The notes below the pieces were generated by a model. The model was given only the letters and a program-made list of their open reading frames with translations. It was not told the DNA's origin and did no database searches. From contig NZ_VCIG01000007.1 in assembly GCF_006345815.1 (NCBI RefSeq), positions 124,001-188,000 of the forward strand: a stretch of DNA of 64,000 bases, given 5' to 3'. A program made the position numbers and the translations under genes. Positions 12,197-22,554 of this stretch are shown one piece after another. Position 1 is the stretch's first letter; every line of letters begins with the position of its first letter. The stretch is from Ochrobactrum sp. CGA5 (GTDB taxonomy: Bacteria; Pseudomonadota; Alphaproteobacteria; Rhizobiales; Rhizobiaceae).

Positions 12197-12859
12197 TTAC
12201 GATGCGGACCTGTTGTCTTCCGTCAGTGAATGCTTCTGAATAAGCGGCATTTGTAAAAGCGTGAAGACAATGGTGATGGGCATGATGCCCCATACCTTGA
12301 ACGACACCCAGGCATCGGTTGAGAAGTTTCGCCAGACAACCTCGTTGACCACTGCGAGGAAAATGAAGAACAGGCCCCAGCGCAGCGTCAGTTTTCGCCA
12401 GCCTTCGGCATCGAGACGGAAGGCCGAATCGAATACATAACCGAGCAGCGACTTGCCGAAGAAGAGGCCGCCGAGCAGGATCGCGCCGAACAGCGTATTG
12501 ACGATGGTGGGCTTCATCTTGATGAAGGTGTCGTTGTGCAACCAGAGTGTCAGCGCGCCGAACACCAGCACGACAATACCGGAGACAAGCGGCATGATAG
12601 GCAGGGTGCGTGTCATTGACCACGAAATGGCGAGCGCGATCACAGTTGCGGCCATGAACAGGGCCGTTGCCAGAAAGATCGGTGCGCCGATGGAAGCAAG
12701 CACCGGAAAACGCTCGATCAGCATTTCGCCGCGTGCATTGGCAAAGAAGAAGACAAGAAGCGGGCCCAGTTCCAGCGCCAGCTTGAGCAGCGGCGGCACT
12801 TCCCGGCGTTCGGCTTCGCTTTTCTGTGCCGGATCGCGTTCGAAAACGGGATGCTCCAT
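12197..12859 (-). CDS. ispZ: Inner-membrane septation protein IspZ/YciB
   Basis: A 220-residue protein with five or six membrane segments of the YciB/IspZ family, an inner-membrane protein linked to cell-envelope synthesis and intracellular septation (intracellular spread in Shigella). Family signatures are [16 protein letters not shown] near residues 29-44, the [17 protein letters not shown] segment near 109-125, and [19 protein letters not shown] near 170-188. Its ATG overlaps the ftsY stop (ATGA), implying translational coupling in the dapF-mtaB-ftsY-ispZ run. Confidence 0.93.
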   Translation of the reverse strand: MEHPVFERDPAQKSEAERREVPPLLKLALELGPLLVFFFANARGEMLIERFPVLASIGAPIFLATALFMAATVIALAISWSMTRTLPIMPLVSGIVVLVFGALTLWLHNDTFIKMKPTIVNTLFGAILLGGLFFGKSLLGYVFDSAFRLDAEGWRKLTLRWGLFFIFLAVVNEVVWRNFSTDAWVSFKVWGIMPITIVFTLLQMPLIQKHSLTEDNRSAS

Positions 12860-14319
12860 CAGGCAACTCCTGCTATGGCGCGGGCAAAATCCTTGGCCGC
12901 AAAAGGTTCCAGATCGTCGACACCTTCGCCGACGCCAATGAAATAGATCGGCAGTTTATGCTTGGCCGAAATCGCCACCAGAATGCCGCCCCGTGCCGTG
13001 CCGTCAAGCTTGGTCATGACCAGACCGTTGACACCGGCAATATTCTTGAAGATTTCGACCTGATTGAGGGCATTCTGGCCGGTGGTGGCATCGAGTGTCT
13101 GCAGGACCGTATGCGGAGCCTCGGGATCGTGCTTACCGAGTACTCGCACGATCTTTGCCAGCTCGTCCATCAGTTCGGCCTTGTTCTGGAGACGACCTGC
13201 CGTGTCAATGATGAGAACGTCACTGCCTGCTTCCTTGGCCTTTTCCCAAGCATCATAGGCAAGCCCTGCTGCGTCGGCACCGAGCTTGGAGGAGACGACC
13301 GGCGAACCGGTGCGTTCACCCCAGATATGAAGTTGCTCAATGGCTGCGGCACGGAACGTATCGCCAGCCGCAAGCATGACCTTGAGACCGCCTGCGGTAA
13401 GCTTTGCGGCAAGCTTGCCGATAGTCGTTGTCTTGCCGGTGCCGTTGACACCGACGACGAGGATGACATGCGGCTTGTGCGATAGATCGAGTTCCAGCGG
13501 CTTTGCCACCGGGCCGAGGACCTTTTCGATTTCCGCGCCCATGATGGTGCGCACTTCCTCGCCTGTTACATCCTTGCCGTAGCGACCCGAGGCGAGCGCA
13601 TCGGTCACGCGCATGGCTGTTTCGAGTCCGAGATCGGCCTGAATGAGTACGTCTTCGAGATCCTGCAACGTGTCGTCATCGAGCTTGCGCTTGGTGAAAA
13701 TACCGCCGATGGATTCGCTCAATGAATTCGATGAACGGAGCAGGCCGCGACGCAGCCGCTCGAACCAGGACAGCTTTGGCTCAGGTGCTGTCTCAACCGG
13801 CGCGTCTTCCTTTTGTTCCTCGACCGCCTTGGCGACTTTCACCTTTTTGGGCTTAACCGGCTCCGGCTGTGGCGCGGGTTCGACCGCCTCCTCGACTACA
13901 GGTACATCAGGAGCTTTGGCGACCTCGGGCTGTTCGGGTTCAGCAGCAGGTTTCGGCTCGGGCTCGACAACAGTCTCTGGCGCAGGCGCTTCGACCGCGA
14001 TTGGCTCCATCACCGGAGGCTGTTCAATCGGGATTTCAATCTCGGCAACCGGATGCTCAGGTTCTGCCTTTTCTTCCTTAACCGTTTCTGGCGGAGACTC
14101 TTCAATTACCTCAGGCTCGCTGACGATCACGGGGGCTTCCGGTTCGGGAATGACCACTTCAACGAGGGTGTTTTCAGTTTCCTTGGGCGCTTCGGCGATT
14201 TCGGTTCGCTGCGTTTCTAAAGCCGTTTCCACAGCATCGGGAGCTGGTTGTTCGACCGGCTTTTCTTCGACCTCCTTCTTGCCGAAGGAGAACATTTTCT
14301 TGATGAAACCCATTGCCAT
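12859..14319 (-). CDS. ftsY: Signal recognition particle receptor FtsY
   Basis: FtsY is the SRP receptor GTPase that docks ribosome-SRP complexes at the membrane. The C-terminal NG domain (about residues 190-486) has [15 protein letters not shown] near 293, the AGDTFRAAA motif, [16 protein letters not shown] and [10 protein letters not shown]. The N-terminal 185 residues are a long Glu/Pro/Val-rich acidic region, with KKVKVAK as a basic break. That acidic A region is normal in alphaproteobacteria and aids membrane contact. At 486 residues it is longer than many homologues because of this region. Confidence 0.96.
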   Translation of the reverse strand: MAMGFIKKMFSFGKKEVEEKPVEQPAPDAVETALETQRTEIAEAPKETENTLVEVVIPEPEAPVIVSEPEVIEESPPETVKEEKAEPEHPVAEIEIPIEQPPVMEPIAVEAPAPETVVEPEPKPAAEPEQPEVAKAPDVPVVEEAVEPAPQPEPVKPKKVKVAKAVEEQKEDAPVETAPEPKLSWFERLRRGLLRSSNSLSESIGGIFTKRKLDDDTLQDLEDVLIQADLGLETAMRVTDALASGRYGKDVTGEEVRTIMGAEIEKVLGPVAKPLELDLSHKPHVILVVGVNGTGKTTTIGKLAAKLTAGGLKVMLAAGDTFRAAAIEQLHIWGERTGSPVVSSKLGADAAGLAYDAWEKAKEAGSDVLIIDTAGRLQNKAELMDELAKIVRVLGKHDPEAPHTVLQTLDATTGQNALNQVEIFKNIAGVNGLVMTKLDGTARGGILVAISAKHKLPIYFIGVGEGVDDLEPFAAKDFARAIAGVA

Positions 14320-14340
14320 GAAATCTGATGCCCTTAAGCT

Positions 14341-15624
14341 TTATGCCGCTTGCGGCTCTGCCTGACGGGTGAGGAGTTTTTCACCGTCATGGCCTGTCAC
14401 GATACGTTCGATGATTTCGCCCGGTGCGCCGCCGTCAACCGATGCCAGCGTAAAGCCTTCCGTGCGCGCAATGCCTTCCTTTTCGACAAGAAGGCGCTGC
14501 ATGGTGCCATTCAGCGCGCCGAGATGTTTTTCATAAGCGCGGTCGCCTTCCGCCCGCAGGCGGGCAGCGCGCTCCTTGACGACTTCGCGCCGCACCTGCG
14601 GCATGCGGGCGGCGGGCGTGCCTTCACGCGCACTGTATGGGAAGACATGCAGATGCGACAGCCCGCATTCCTCGACGATCTTCAGCGAATTCTGGAACAT
14701 TTCTTCGGTTTCGGTCGGAAAACCGGCGATGATATCCGCGCCGAAGACGATATCGGGACGAAGCCCGCGCACCGTTTCGCAGAAGCGGATCGAATCGTCG
14801 CGCAGATGGCGGCGCTTCATGCGCTTCAGGATCATGTCGTCTCCCGCCTGCAATGACAGATGCAGATGCGGCATCAGGCGCTTTTCATTGGCAATCGCAT
14901 CCATCAGATCGTCATCGGCCTCGATGGAATCGATGGAGGAAAGACGCAGGCGCTGCAGGTCCGGCACTTGATTGAGAACAGTCTTCACCAATTTGCCGAG
15001 GCGCAGATTGCCGGGAAGATCGGGACCGTAGGAGGTCATGTCCACGCCGGTCAGCACCACTTCGGCATAGCCATTGCCGACGAGACGCTTGACCTGGTCC
15101 ACCACAGCACCCATCGGAACCGAGCGGGAATTGCCGCGACCATAGGGAATGATGCAGAAGGTGCAGCGATGATCGCAACCATTCTGCACCTGCACGAATG
15201 CACGCGCGCGCCCTTCGATAGCGTCGACCATGTGGCTCGCGGTTTCGCGCACTTCCATGATGTCGTTGACGCGCACCTTCTCGAACTGGTTGACGCCGAA
15301 ATCCGGCAGCATCCGGTAGGAGTTTGATTTCAGTTTTTCCTCATTGCCGAGGATGAGGTCGACTTCGTCCATGGCGGCAAAATTGTCCGCCTCGGTCTGC
15401 GCTGCGCAACCGGTGACGATAATGCGCGCTTCCGGGTTCTCGCGGCGCGCCTTGCGGATCGCCTGGCGTGCCTGGCGCACGGCTTCCGCCGTCACGGCGC
15501 ATGTGTTGAAGATAATCGCGCCGTCCTTCAGTTCGCCAAGCCCAGCGGCATCGGCTTCGCGTTTCATCACCTCTGATTCATAGGTGTTGAGACGGCATCC
15601 AAATGTTACGACTTCCACCGACAT
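14341..15624 (-). CDS. mtaB: tRNA t6A37 methylthiotransferase MtaB
   Basis: A radical-SAM methylthiotransferase (MiaB/MtaB/RimO family) that converts t6A to ms2t6A at position 37 of ANN-decoding tRNAs. The N-terminal UPF0004 domain has FGCRLNTYES near residue 8, NTCAVT near 40 and GCAAQTEAD near 73, supplying cysteines for one cluster. The radical-SAM CxxxCxxC is CDHRCTFC near 148-155. A C-terminal TRAM-like segment follows. GCRLN and the 427-residue length fit MtaB rather than MiaB. The ATG overlaps the dapF stop by ATGA. Confidence 0.93.
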   Translation of the reverse strand: MSVEVVTFGCRLNTYESEVMKREADAAGLGELKDGAIIFNTCAVTAEAVRQARQAIRKARRENPEARIIVTGCAAQTEADNFAAMDEVDLILGNEEKLKSNSYRMLPDFGVNQFEKVRVNDIMEVRETASHMVDAIEGRARAFVQVQNGCDHRCTFCIIPYGRGNSRSVPMGAVVDQVKRLVGNGYAEVVLTGVDMTSYGPDLPGNLRLGKLVKTVLNQVPDLQRLRLSSIDSIEADDDLMDAIANEKRLMPHLHLSLQAGDDMILKRMKRRHLRDDSIRFCETVRGLRPDIVFGADIIAGFPTETEEMFQNSLKIVEECGLSHLHVFPYSAREGTPAARMPQVRREVVKERAARLRAEGDRAYEKHLGALNGTMQRLLVEKEGIARTEGFTLASVDGGAPGEIIERIVTGHDGEKLLTRQAEPQAA

Positions 15625-16514
15625 CAGGCTGCGCCCTCGTCATTTTGGGCGTCGCGGTTCCATTCACCGGTTGCGGGATCGAAAGTGCCTGAGAATTCCC
15701 ACTCGGCGGGGCCCGTCATCATGACATGATCGTCGTCGCGCCATTCGATCCTGAGTGGGCCGCCGGGAACATTGACGGTGACCGTGCGCCCGGTGCGTCG
15801 CGTGCGTACTGCCGATACAGCAGCGGCGCAGGCGGCGGAACCACAGGCGCGAGTAAGACCCGCACCGCGTTCCCATGTGCGCAAATCGATTGTCTCCGGT
15901 GAGGTGACATGAGCGATGGATATATTGGCACGCTCTGGAAAGATCGGATGATGCTCCAGAAGCGGTCCAAATTTTTCCAGCTCGTAGGACCAGACGTCGC
16001 GGTCGACCCAGAAGATTGCATGCGGATTGCCCATCGATGCGACCGATGGCGAATGCAGCACCGGCGCGTCGATTGGGCCAACTTGCAGCTCGATCATGCG
16101 CGTATCACGAAACTCTTCGGCGAGCGGAATGTCCTGCCAGTCGAAGCGCGGCTTGCCCATATCGACTGAAATAAGGCCATCGTCGTGTTCGGTTGCGGTC
16201 AGAATTCCGGCGCGGGTCTCAAAGGTGAAATCGTGCCTGCCGGTTTCCGCGGCCAGTGCCTGCACGACACAACGTGTGCCATTGCCGCAAGCCTGCGCTT
16301 CCGAGCCGTCGCAATTGATGATCGCAATATAGTTATCGGTCCCCGCCGTGCGGGGATCGTGGATCGCCATGATCTGATCGAAGGCGGTTTCGCTGTCGCC
16401 TGCAAGACGGATCGCGGCTTCAGGCGTAATTCGGTCCGCACGGCCGCGCATGTCGGCAACGATGATCTGATTGCCGAGCCCGTTCATCTTGGCGAAGGCT
16501 GCCTTGGTGGCCAT
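15624..16514 (-). CDS. dapF: Diaminopimelate epimerase
   Basis: DapF interconverts LL- and meso-diaminopimelate for lysine and peptidoglycan synthesis in the cytoplasm. At 296 residues it is slightly long but typical for Rhizobiales. Both catalytic cysteines are visible: ACGNGTRC near residues 75-82 and RACGSAAC near 223-230. The N-terminal [12 protein letters not shown] matches the family opening. It heads the minus-strand run dapF-mtaB-ftsY-ispZ, with ATGA overlaps indicating coupled translation. Confidence 0.96.
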   Translation of the reverse strand: MATKAAFAKMNGLGNQIIVADMRGRADRITPEAAIRLAGDSETAFDQIMAIHDPRTAGTDNYIAIINCDGSEAQACGNGTRCVVQALAAETGRHDFTFETRAGILTATEHDDGLISVDMGKPRFDWQDIPLAEEFRDTRMIELQVGPIDAPVLHSPSVASMGNPHAIFWVDRDVWSYELEKFGPLLEHHPIFPERANISIAHVTSPETIDLRTWERGAGLTRACGSAACAAAVSAVRTRRTGRTVTVNVPGGPLRIEWRDDDHVMMTGPAEWEFSGTFDPATGEWNRDAQNDEGAA

Positions 16515-16880
16515 AACTATCGTGGTTCCGTTTTTCCTGTGGCTTTGATCGACAAAAGCCTATGGGACAATTAGCGTCTATATGGCGGAAAAGCCCGCAA
16601 ATTGCCAGTACCCGCATCAGATTGCGAAAAGTTGCAGCCCGAGGAACCTGTAGAACAGGCGCCAATATCAGAGAAACTGTGGCCTTCTGGTCCCAGTTTC
16701 AAGATTATTAAACGGTTTCAAGCGTTCTTGAAGAGTTTGGACGCCAAAAATGACCGGTACCGGTGTTGCTTTTTTAACCATATGGCCATTTTATCGGTCC
16801 ACTATTGTCACATTGCAGGACTTCGGTAGGAAGTCCGGGGCATCCCCACCCCTGATGAAAATGCGGAAATGGAGAACCAG
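16515..16880. other. intergenic region dapF / omp19
   Basis: 366 bases between divergent genes, which must hold both promoters. I see AT-rich tracts near 16760-16810 and the GGAG ribosome site of omp19 at the right end, but no confident promoter pair, no RNA gene and no ORF that I support. Confidence 0.5.
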
Positions 16881-17420
16881 ATGGGAATTTCGAAAGCAAG
16901 TCTGCTCAGCCTCGCGGCGGCTGGCATTGTCCTGGCCGGGTGCCAGAGCTCCCGGTTCGGCAATCTCGACACGGTTTCGCCGCCACCGCCGCCACCGCCC
17001 GTCAGAGCGGCTCCGGCAGGCACTGTGCAGAAGGGTAATCTTTCTTCTCCTAATGCTTCGCAGTTTCCGACGGCTCCGACCACAAACCCGAATGCGCAGC
17101 CCGGCACACAGGTTGCAAGCCTGCCGCCAGCATCCGCGCCCGATTTGACGCCAGGCTCTGTTGCCGGTGTCTGGAACGCATCGCTTGGCGGCCAGAGCTG
17201 CAAGATCGCGACGCCGCAGACCAAATATGGTCAGGGCTACCGCGCCGGCCCGCTGCGTTGCCCGGGTGAACTCGGTAATCTTGCCTCTTGGGCCGTCAAT
17301 GGGAAGCAACTCGTCCTTTATGATGCGAATGGCGGCACCGTCGCTTCTCTCTATTCTTCGGGACAAGGCCGCTTCGACGGACAGACTTCCGGCGGGCAGG
17401 CCGTGTCGCTTTCGCGCTAA
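16881..17420 (+). CDS. omp19: Outer-membrane lipoprotein Omp19 (AprI/Inh-type protease inhibitor)
   Basis: Omp19 is a surface-exposed lipoprotein of Brucella and relatives with an AprI/Inh-like protease-inhibitor domain. The signal sequence ends in the lipobox LAGC near residues 18-21, so Cys21 is the lipidated residue. A Pro-rich linker with seven consecutive prolines follows (about residues 34-40). The C-terminal domain (about 90-179) contains GVWNASLGGQSCKIATPQ and GYRAGPLRCPGEL, whose two cysteines likely form the disulfide. I chose the ATG at 16881 (GGAG 7 bases upstream) over an in-frame ATG 12 bases earlier. The linker diverges from my recollection of the Brucella protein. Confidence 0.95.
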   Translation: MGISKASLLSLAAAGIVLAGCQSSRFGNLDTVSPPPPPPPVRAAPAGTVQKGNLSSPNASQFPTAPTTNPNAQPGTQVASLPPASAPDLTPGSVAGVWNASLGGQSCKIATPQTKYGQGYRAGPLRCPGELGNLASWAVNGKQLVLYDANGGTVASLYSSGQGRFDGQTSGGQAVSLSR

Positions 17421-17502
17421 GACATTCTTTCGCTTAAAGACAGGCGGATCATCGTGAGATGGTCCGCCGTTTTTGCAATTGAAAGGTTGAACGGAAGCAA
17501 TC

Positions 17503-18666
17503 ATGTCTTTCGACGGTAATCTGAAAGCCTTCCCCTCCGTTCGCGAGCATTACGATGCGATGGTCGTGGCGGGGGACGTAGAATCCGATCCTGCTCAACT
17601 CGAACTCACCATACGTTACGACCGGCTGATCGAGGAAATCTGCACCAAACGCCTGTCACGCAAGTCGAGCGCGCTCGGCTGGCTGTTCGGCAAGCGCAAG
17701 GAGGCAACGAGCATCATCAAGGGGCTTTATGTGCACGGCGAGGTCGGGCGTGGCAAGACCATGTTGATGGACATGTTCTTTTCGCTTCTCCCGGTGGAAC
17801 GCAAGCGCCGCGCCCATTTCAACGATTTCATGGCCGACGTGCATGAGCGCATCTATGCGCACCGTCAAGCGCATAAGCGCGGCGAGACCAAGCAGGACGA
17901 TCCGATCCCGCCAGTCGCCGATGCCTTGAGCCAGCAGGCCTGGGTTCTGTGTTTCGACGAATTCACCGTGACAGATATTGCCGATGCGATGATCCTGTCG
18001 CGCCTGTTCAGCGCCTTGTTCGCGCGTGGGGTCGTGCTGGTTGCGACATCCAACGTTGCGCCGGACAATCTTTATCGCGACGGTCTGAACCGGCAGCTTT
18101 TCCTGCCCTTCATCGGCATTCTCAAACAGCATGTCGATGTGATCGACCTCGATTCACGCACTGATTATCGCCTCGAAAAGCTCGACCGCCAGCCGGTCTA
18201 TCTGTCGCCGCTGGGGTCTGAGACCACCAAGCGCATGGATGCGGCCTGGGCGGCGCAAAAGGATGGCGCGCATGAAAAGCCGGATGTCATCCGCATCAAG
18301 GGACGCGACATCGAGGTTGCCCGTGCAGTGTGCGGTGCGGCGCGCTTCACTTTCGACGCACTCTGTTCCAGGCCGCTCGGTGCCTCGGACTATATCGCCA
18401 TCGTGAAACACTATCCGACCTTGTTCATCGATGACGTTCCGGTGCTGGACTATTCGCGCCGCAATGAAGCCAAGCGCTTCATTCTGCTGGTCGACGTACT
18501 CTATGATCACCATGCACGGGTGTTCATTTCTGCAGAAGCGCAACCGGAGAAGCTCTATCTTGCCAACAAGGGCACGGAAGCCTTTGAATTTGACCGCACT
18601 GCTTCCCGTCTCTTTGAGATGCAGAGTGCGGACTATCTGGCCGAACCGCCTGGCAAGGCCGGCTAA
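17503..18666 (+). CDS. zapE: Cell division protein ZapE (AFG1-like ATPase)
   Basis: A 387-residue AFG1/LACE1-family P-loop ATPase. In gamma-proteobacteria ZapE acts at the division ring; mitochondrial AFG1 acts in protein quality control. Walker A is GEVGRGKTMLMD near residues 77-88, the Walker B-like segment is WVLCFDEFTVTDIADAM near 147, and VATSNVAP near 181 is sensor 1. Its position just before mdh is one I recall from many alphaproteobacteria. The ATG is preceded by AAAGG. Cytoplasmic. Confidence 0.92.
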   Translation: MSFDGNLKAFPSVREHYDAMVVAGDVESDPAQLELTIRYDRLIEEICTKRLSRKSSALGWLFGKRKEATSIIKGLYVHGEVGRGKTMLMDMFFSLLPVERKRRAHFNDFMADVHERIYAHRQAHKRGETKQDDPIPPVADALSQQAWVLCFDEFTVTDIADAMILSRLFSALFARGVVLVATSNVAPDNLYRDGLNRQLFLPFIGILKQHVDVIDLDSRTDYRLEKLDRQPVYLSPLGSETTKRMDAAWAAQKDGAHEKPDVIRIKGRDIEVARAVCGAARFTFDALCSRPLGASDYIAIVKHYPTLFIDDVPVLDYSRRNEAKRFILLVDVLYDHHARVFISAEAQPEKLYLANKGTEAFEFDRTASRLFEMQSADYLAEPPGKAG

Positions 18667-20084
<1,418 letters not shown>

Positions 20085-20094
20085 AATCCCAGAC

Positions 20095-20133
20095 AAGGCC
20101 GGATGGTCGCCTGCGGGCGGCTCCGGCCTTTTC
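20095..20133 (+). terminator. hairpin after mdh
   Basis: A stem AAGGCCGGA / TCCGGCCTT (20095-20103, 20122-20130) with a GC-rich internal stem and a short T-run. It may partly terminate mdh transcripts or stabilise their 3' ends before sucC. Confidence 0.6.
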
Positions 20134-20214
20134 CGGCTGTCAATTATTGGTCGAAGATTTGGGCCGTACCGGTTTCGTTGCGAAACGGGCCGGGAATCCG
20201 CAGAGGACAACCAG

Positions 20215-21411
20215 ATGAATATTCACGAATACCAGGCCAAGCGCCTGCTTCACACCTATGGCGCGCCGATCGCCAACGGTGTGGCTGTCTATTCCGTCGA
20301 ACAGGCGGAAGAATGGGCAAAGACGCTTCCCGGCCCGCTTTATGTCGTCAAGAGCCAGATCCATGCTGGCGGTCGCGGCAAGGGCAAGTTCAAGGAACTC
20401 GGCCCGGACGCCAAGGGCGGCGTGCGCCTCGCCAAGTCGGTTGAGGAAGTGGTTGCCAATGCGAAGGAAATGCTGGGCAACACGCTCGTCACCAAGCAGA
20501 CCGGCCCTGCGGGCAAGCAGGTCAATCGTCTTTACATCGAAGACGGCGCTGACATTGATCGCGAGCTCTACCTCTCGATCCTGATCGACCGCACTGTTGG
20601 CCGTCCGGCTTTCGTCGTTTCGACCGAAGGCGGCATGGACATCGAAGCCGTTGCCGAAGAAACCCCTGAAAAGATCGTGACTGTCGCCATCGATCCGGCC
20701 AAGGGCGTGACCGACGCCGACGCCAACAAGCTCGCCGACGCGCTGAAGCTTGAAGGTCAGGCTCGTGAAGACGGCCTCAAGCTGTTCCCGATCCTCTACA
20801 AGGCGTTCACCGAAAAGGACATGAGCCTTCTCGAGATCAATCCGCTGATCGTCATGACCGATGGTCGCGTGCGTGTTCTTGATGCCAAGGTGTCGTTCGA
20901 CGGCAATGCGCTGTTCCGTCATCCTGACATTCAGGAACTGCGCGATCTGTCGGAAGAAGACGAAAAAGAGATCGAAGCGTCCAAGTACGACCTCGCTTAC
21001 GTCGCTCTCGACGGCAACATTGGCTGCATGGTCAACGGCGCAGGCCTTGCCATGGCAACGATGGACATCATCAAGCTCTACGGTGCAGAACCTGCCAACT
21101 TCCTCGACGTTGGTGGCGGCGCTTCCAAGGAGAAGGTGACGGCTGCGTTCAAGATCATCACCGCTGATCCGGCTGTCCAGGGCATTCTGGTCAACATCTT
21201 CGGTGGCATCATGAAGTGCGACGTGATCGCTGAAGGCGTTATCGCTGCGGTCAAGGAAGTCGGCCTCAAGGTTCCATTGGTTGTCCGTCTTGAAGGCACC
21301 AATGTCGAGCTTGGCAAGAAGATCATCAACGAGAGCGGCCTGAACGTCATTTCGGCTGACGATCTCGACGATGCGGCGCAGAAAATCGTCGCTGCAGTGA
21401 AGGGGAATTAA
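20215..21411 (+). CDS. sucC: Succinyl-CoA synthetase, beta subunit
   Basis: SucC is the ATP-grasp beta subunit of succinyl-CoA ligase, which makes succinate and ATP or GTP from succinyl-CoA. At 398 residues it is standard. It opens [12 protein letters not shown], carries [14 protein letters not shown] near residues 45-58 (nucleotide loop), EINPLIV near 206 and [13 protein letters not shown] near 326. It overlaps nothing and is followed three bases later by sucD, forming the alpha/beta enzyme. Confidence 0.98.
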   Translation: MNIHEYQAKRLLHTYGAPIANGVAVYSVEQAEEWAKTLPGPLYVVKSQIHAGGRGKGKFKELGPDAKGGVRLAKSVEEVVANAKEMLGNTLVTKQTGPAGKQVNRLYIEDGADIDRELYLSILIDRTVGRPAFVVSTEGGMDIEAVAEETPEKIVTVAIDPAKGVTDADANKLADALKLEGQAREDGLKLFPILYKAFTEKDMSLLEINPLIVMTDGRVRVLDAKVSFDGNALFRHPDIQELRDLSEEDEKEIEASKYDLAYVALDGNIGCMVNGAGLAMATMDIIKLYGAEPANFLDVGGGASKEKVTAAFKIITADPAVQGILVNIFGGIMKCDVIAEGVIAAVKEVGLKVPLVVRLEGTNVELGKKIINESGLNVISADDLDDAAQKIVAAVKGN

Positions 21412-21414
21412 GGC

Positions 21415-22317
21415 ATGTCCATTCTCGTTAACAAGGACACCAAGGTTCTCGTACAGGGCCTGACCGGCAAGACCGGCACTTTCCATACCGAACAGGCGCT
21501 TGCCTATTATGGCACGCAGATGGTTGGCGGTATTCACCCGAAAAAAGGTGGAGAAACCTGGGAAGGTTCCAAGGGCGAAAAGCTTCCGATCTTCGCAACT
21601 GTTGCCGAAGCCAAGGAACGCACAGGTGCAGACGCATCGGTAATCTACGTTCCGCCAGCAGGCGCTGCGGATGCGATCATCGAAGCGATCGAAGCGGAAG
21701 TCAGCTTCATCGTCTGCATCACCGAAGGCATTCCGGTTATGGATATGGTTCGCGTCAAGGAGCGTCTGGAACGCTCGAAGTCGCGCCTGCTCGGACCAAA
21801 CTGCCCCGGCATCCTGACCCCTGAAGAATGCAAGATCGGCATCATGCCGGGCAATATCTTCAAGAAGGGTTCGGTGGGTGTTGTTTCCCGCTCCGGCACA
21901 CTTACCTATGAAGCAGTGTTCCAGACCTCGAACGAAGGTCTCGGCCAGACCACCGCTGTGGGTATCGGCGGCGATCCGGTCAAAGGCACCGAGTTCATTG
22001 ATGTGCTGGAAATGTTCCTGGCGGACGACGAAACCAAGTCGATCGTCATGATCGGTGAAATCGGCGGTTCGGCTGAAGAAGATGCGGCTCAGTTCCTCAA
22101 GGACGAAGCCAAGCGTGGCCGCAAGAAGCCGATGGTCGGCTTCATCGCTGGCCGCACGGCTCCTGCCGGACGCACCATGGGCCATGCTGGCGCCGTGATT
22201 TCGGGCGGCAAGGGTGGCGCGGAAGACAAGATTGCCGCCATGGAATCGGCCGGCATTCGCGTGTCTCCTTCGCCGGCGCAGCTTGGCAAGACGCTGGTCG
22301 AAGTTCTCAAGGGCTAA
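21415..22317 (+). CDS. sucD: Succinyl-CoA synthetase, alpha subunit
   Basis: SucD binds CoA and carries the phosphohistidine of succinyl-CoA ligase. At 300 residues it is standard. The CoA-binding [13 protein letters not shown] is near residues 17-29, [12 protein letters not shown] near 122-133, and the active-site [17 protein letters not shown] near 245-261 includes the phosphorylated His. It starts three bases after the sucC stop, a spacing that implies coupled translation and equal subunit production. Confidence 0.98.
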   Translation: MSILVNKDTKVLVQGLTGKTGTFHTEQALAYYGTQMVGGIHPKKGGETWEGSKGEKLPIFATVAEAKERTGADASVIYVPPAGAADAIIEAIEAEVSFIVCITEGIPVMDMVRVKERLERSKSRLLGPNCPGILTPEECKIGIMPGNIFKKGSVGVVSRSGTLTYEAVFQTSNEGLGQTTAVGIGGDPVKGTEFIDVLEMFLADDETKSIVMIGEIGGSAEEDAAQFLKDEAKRGRKKPMVGFIAGRTAPAGRTMGHAGAVISGGKGGAEDKIAAMESAGIRVSPSPAQLGKTLVEVLKG

Positions 22318-22339
22318 GATCGCGTATTGGTCTGAATAT

Positions 22340-22370
22340 CCCGGCTGCGGCGAAAGCCGCTGCCGGGTTT
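22340..22370 (+). terminator. strong GC hairpin between sucD and sucA
   Basis: Stem CCCGGC-T-GCGGC / GCCGC-T-GCCGGG with a GAAA tetraloop and only three following Ts. It looks more like an attenuator or RNA-processing or stability element than a full terminator. Confidence 0.6.
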
Positions 22371-22554
22371 GGCATGAAAGCCGGGCCATTCCGGCGACAA
22401 GGGAACGGATACGACCGTTCCGACGCGTAGAGTTTAGTTATGCCGGGGTCTGTAGCGGTTCCTCCCCGGCGGCGTGAGGGATGAAGGTCAAAAGCTTCCG
22501 GCCCGCGCAAAATGAACCGCTGACAAGGAGACGGAGCTAGGCTCCGGGTAGGCT

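Noticed and set aside
13643-14365. Gly/Ser-rich plus-strand ORF opposite ftsY
   Set aside because: Low-complexity mirror of the Glu/Pro/Val-rich FtsY N-terminus; no ribosome site.
20140-22389. 749-codon minus-strand ORF opposite sucC/sucD
   Set aside because: It is a shadow of highly expressed genes with biased codons; the plus strand encodes unmistakable SucC and SucD and the antisense product matches nothing I know.
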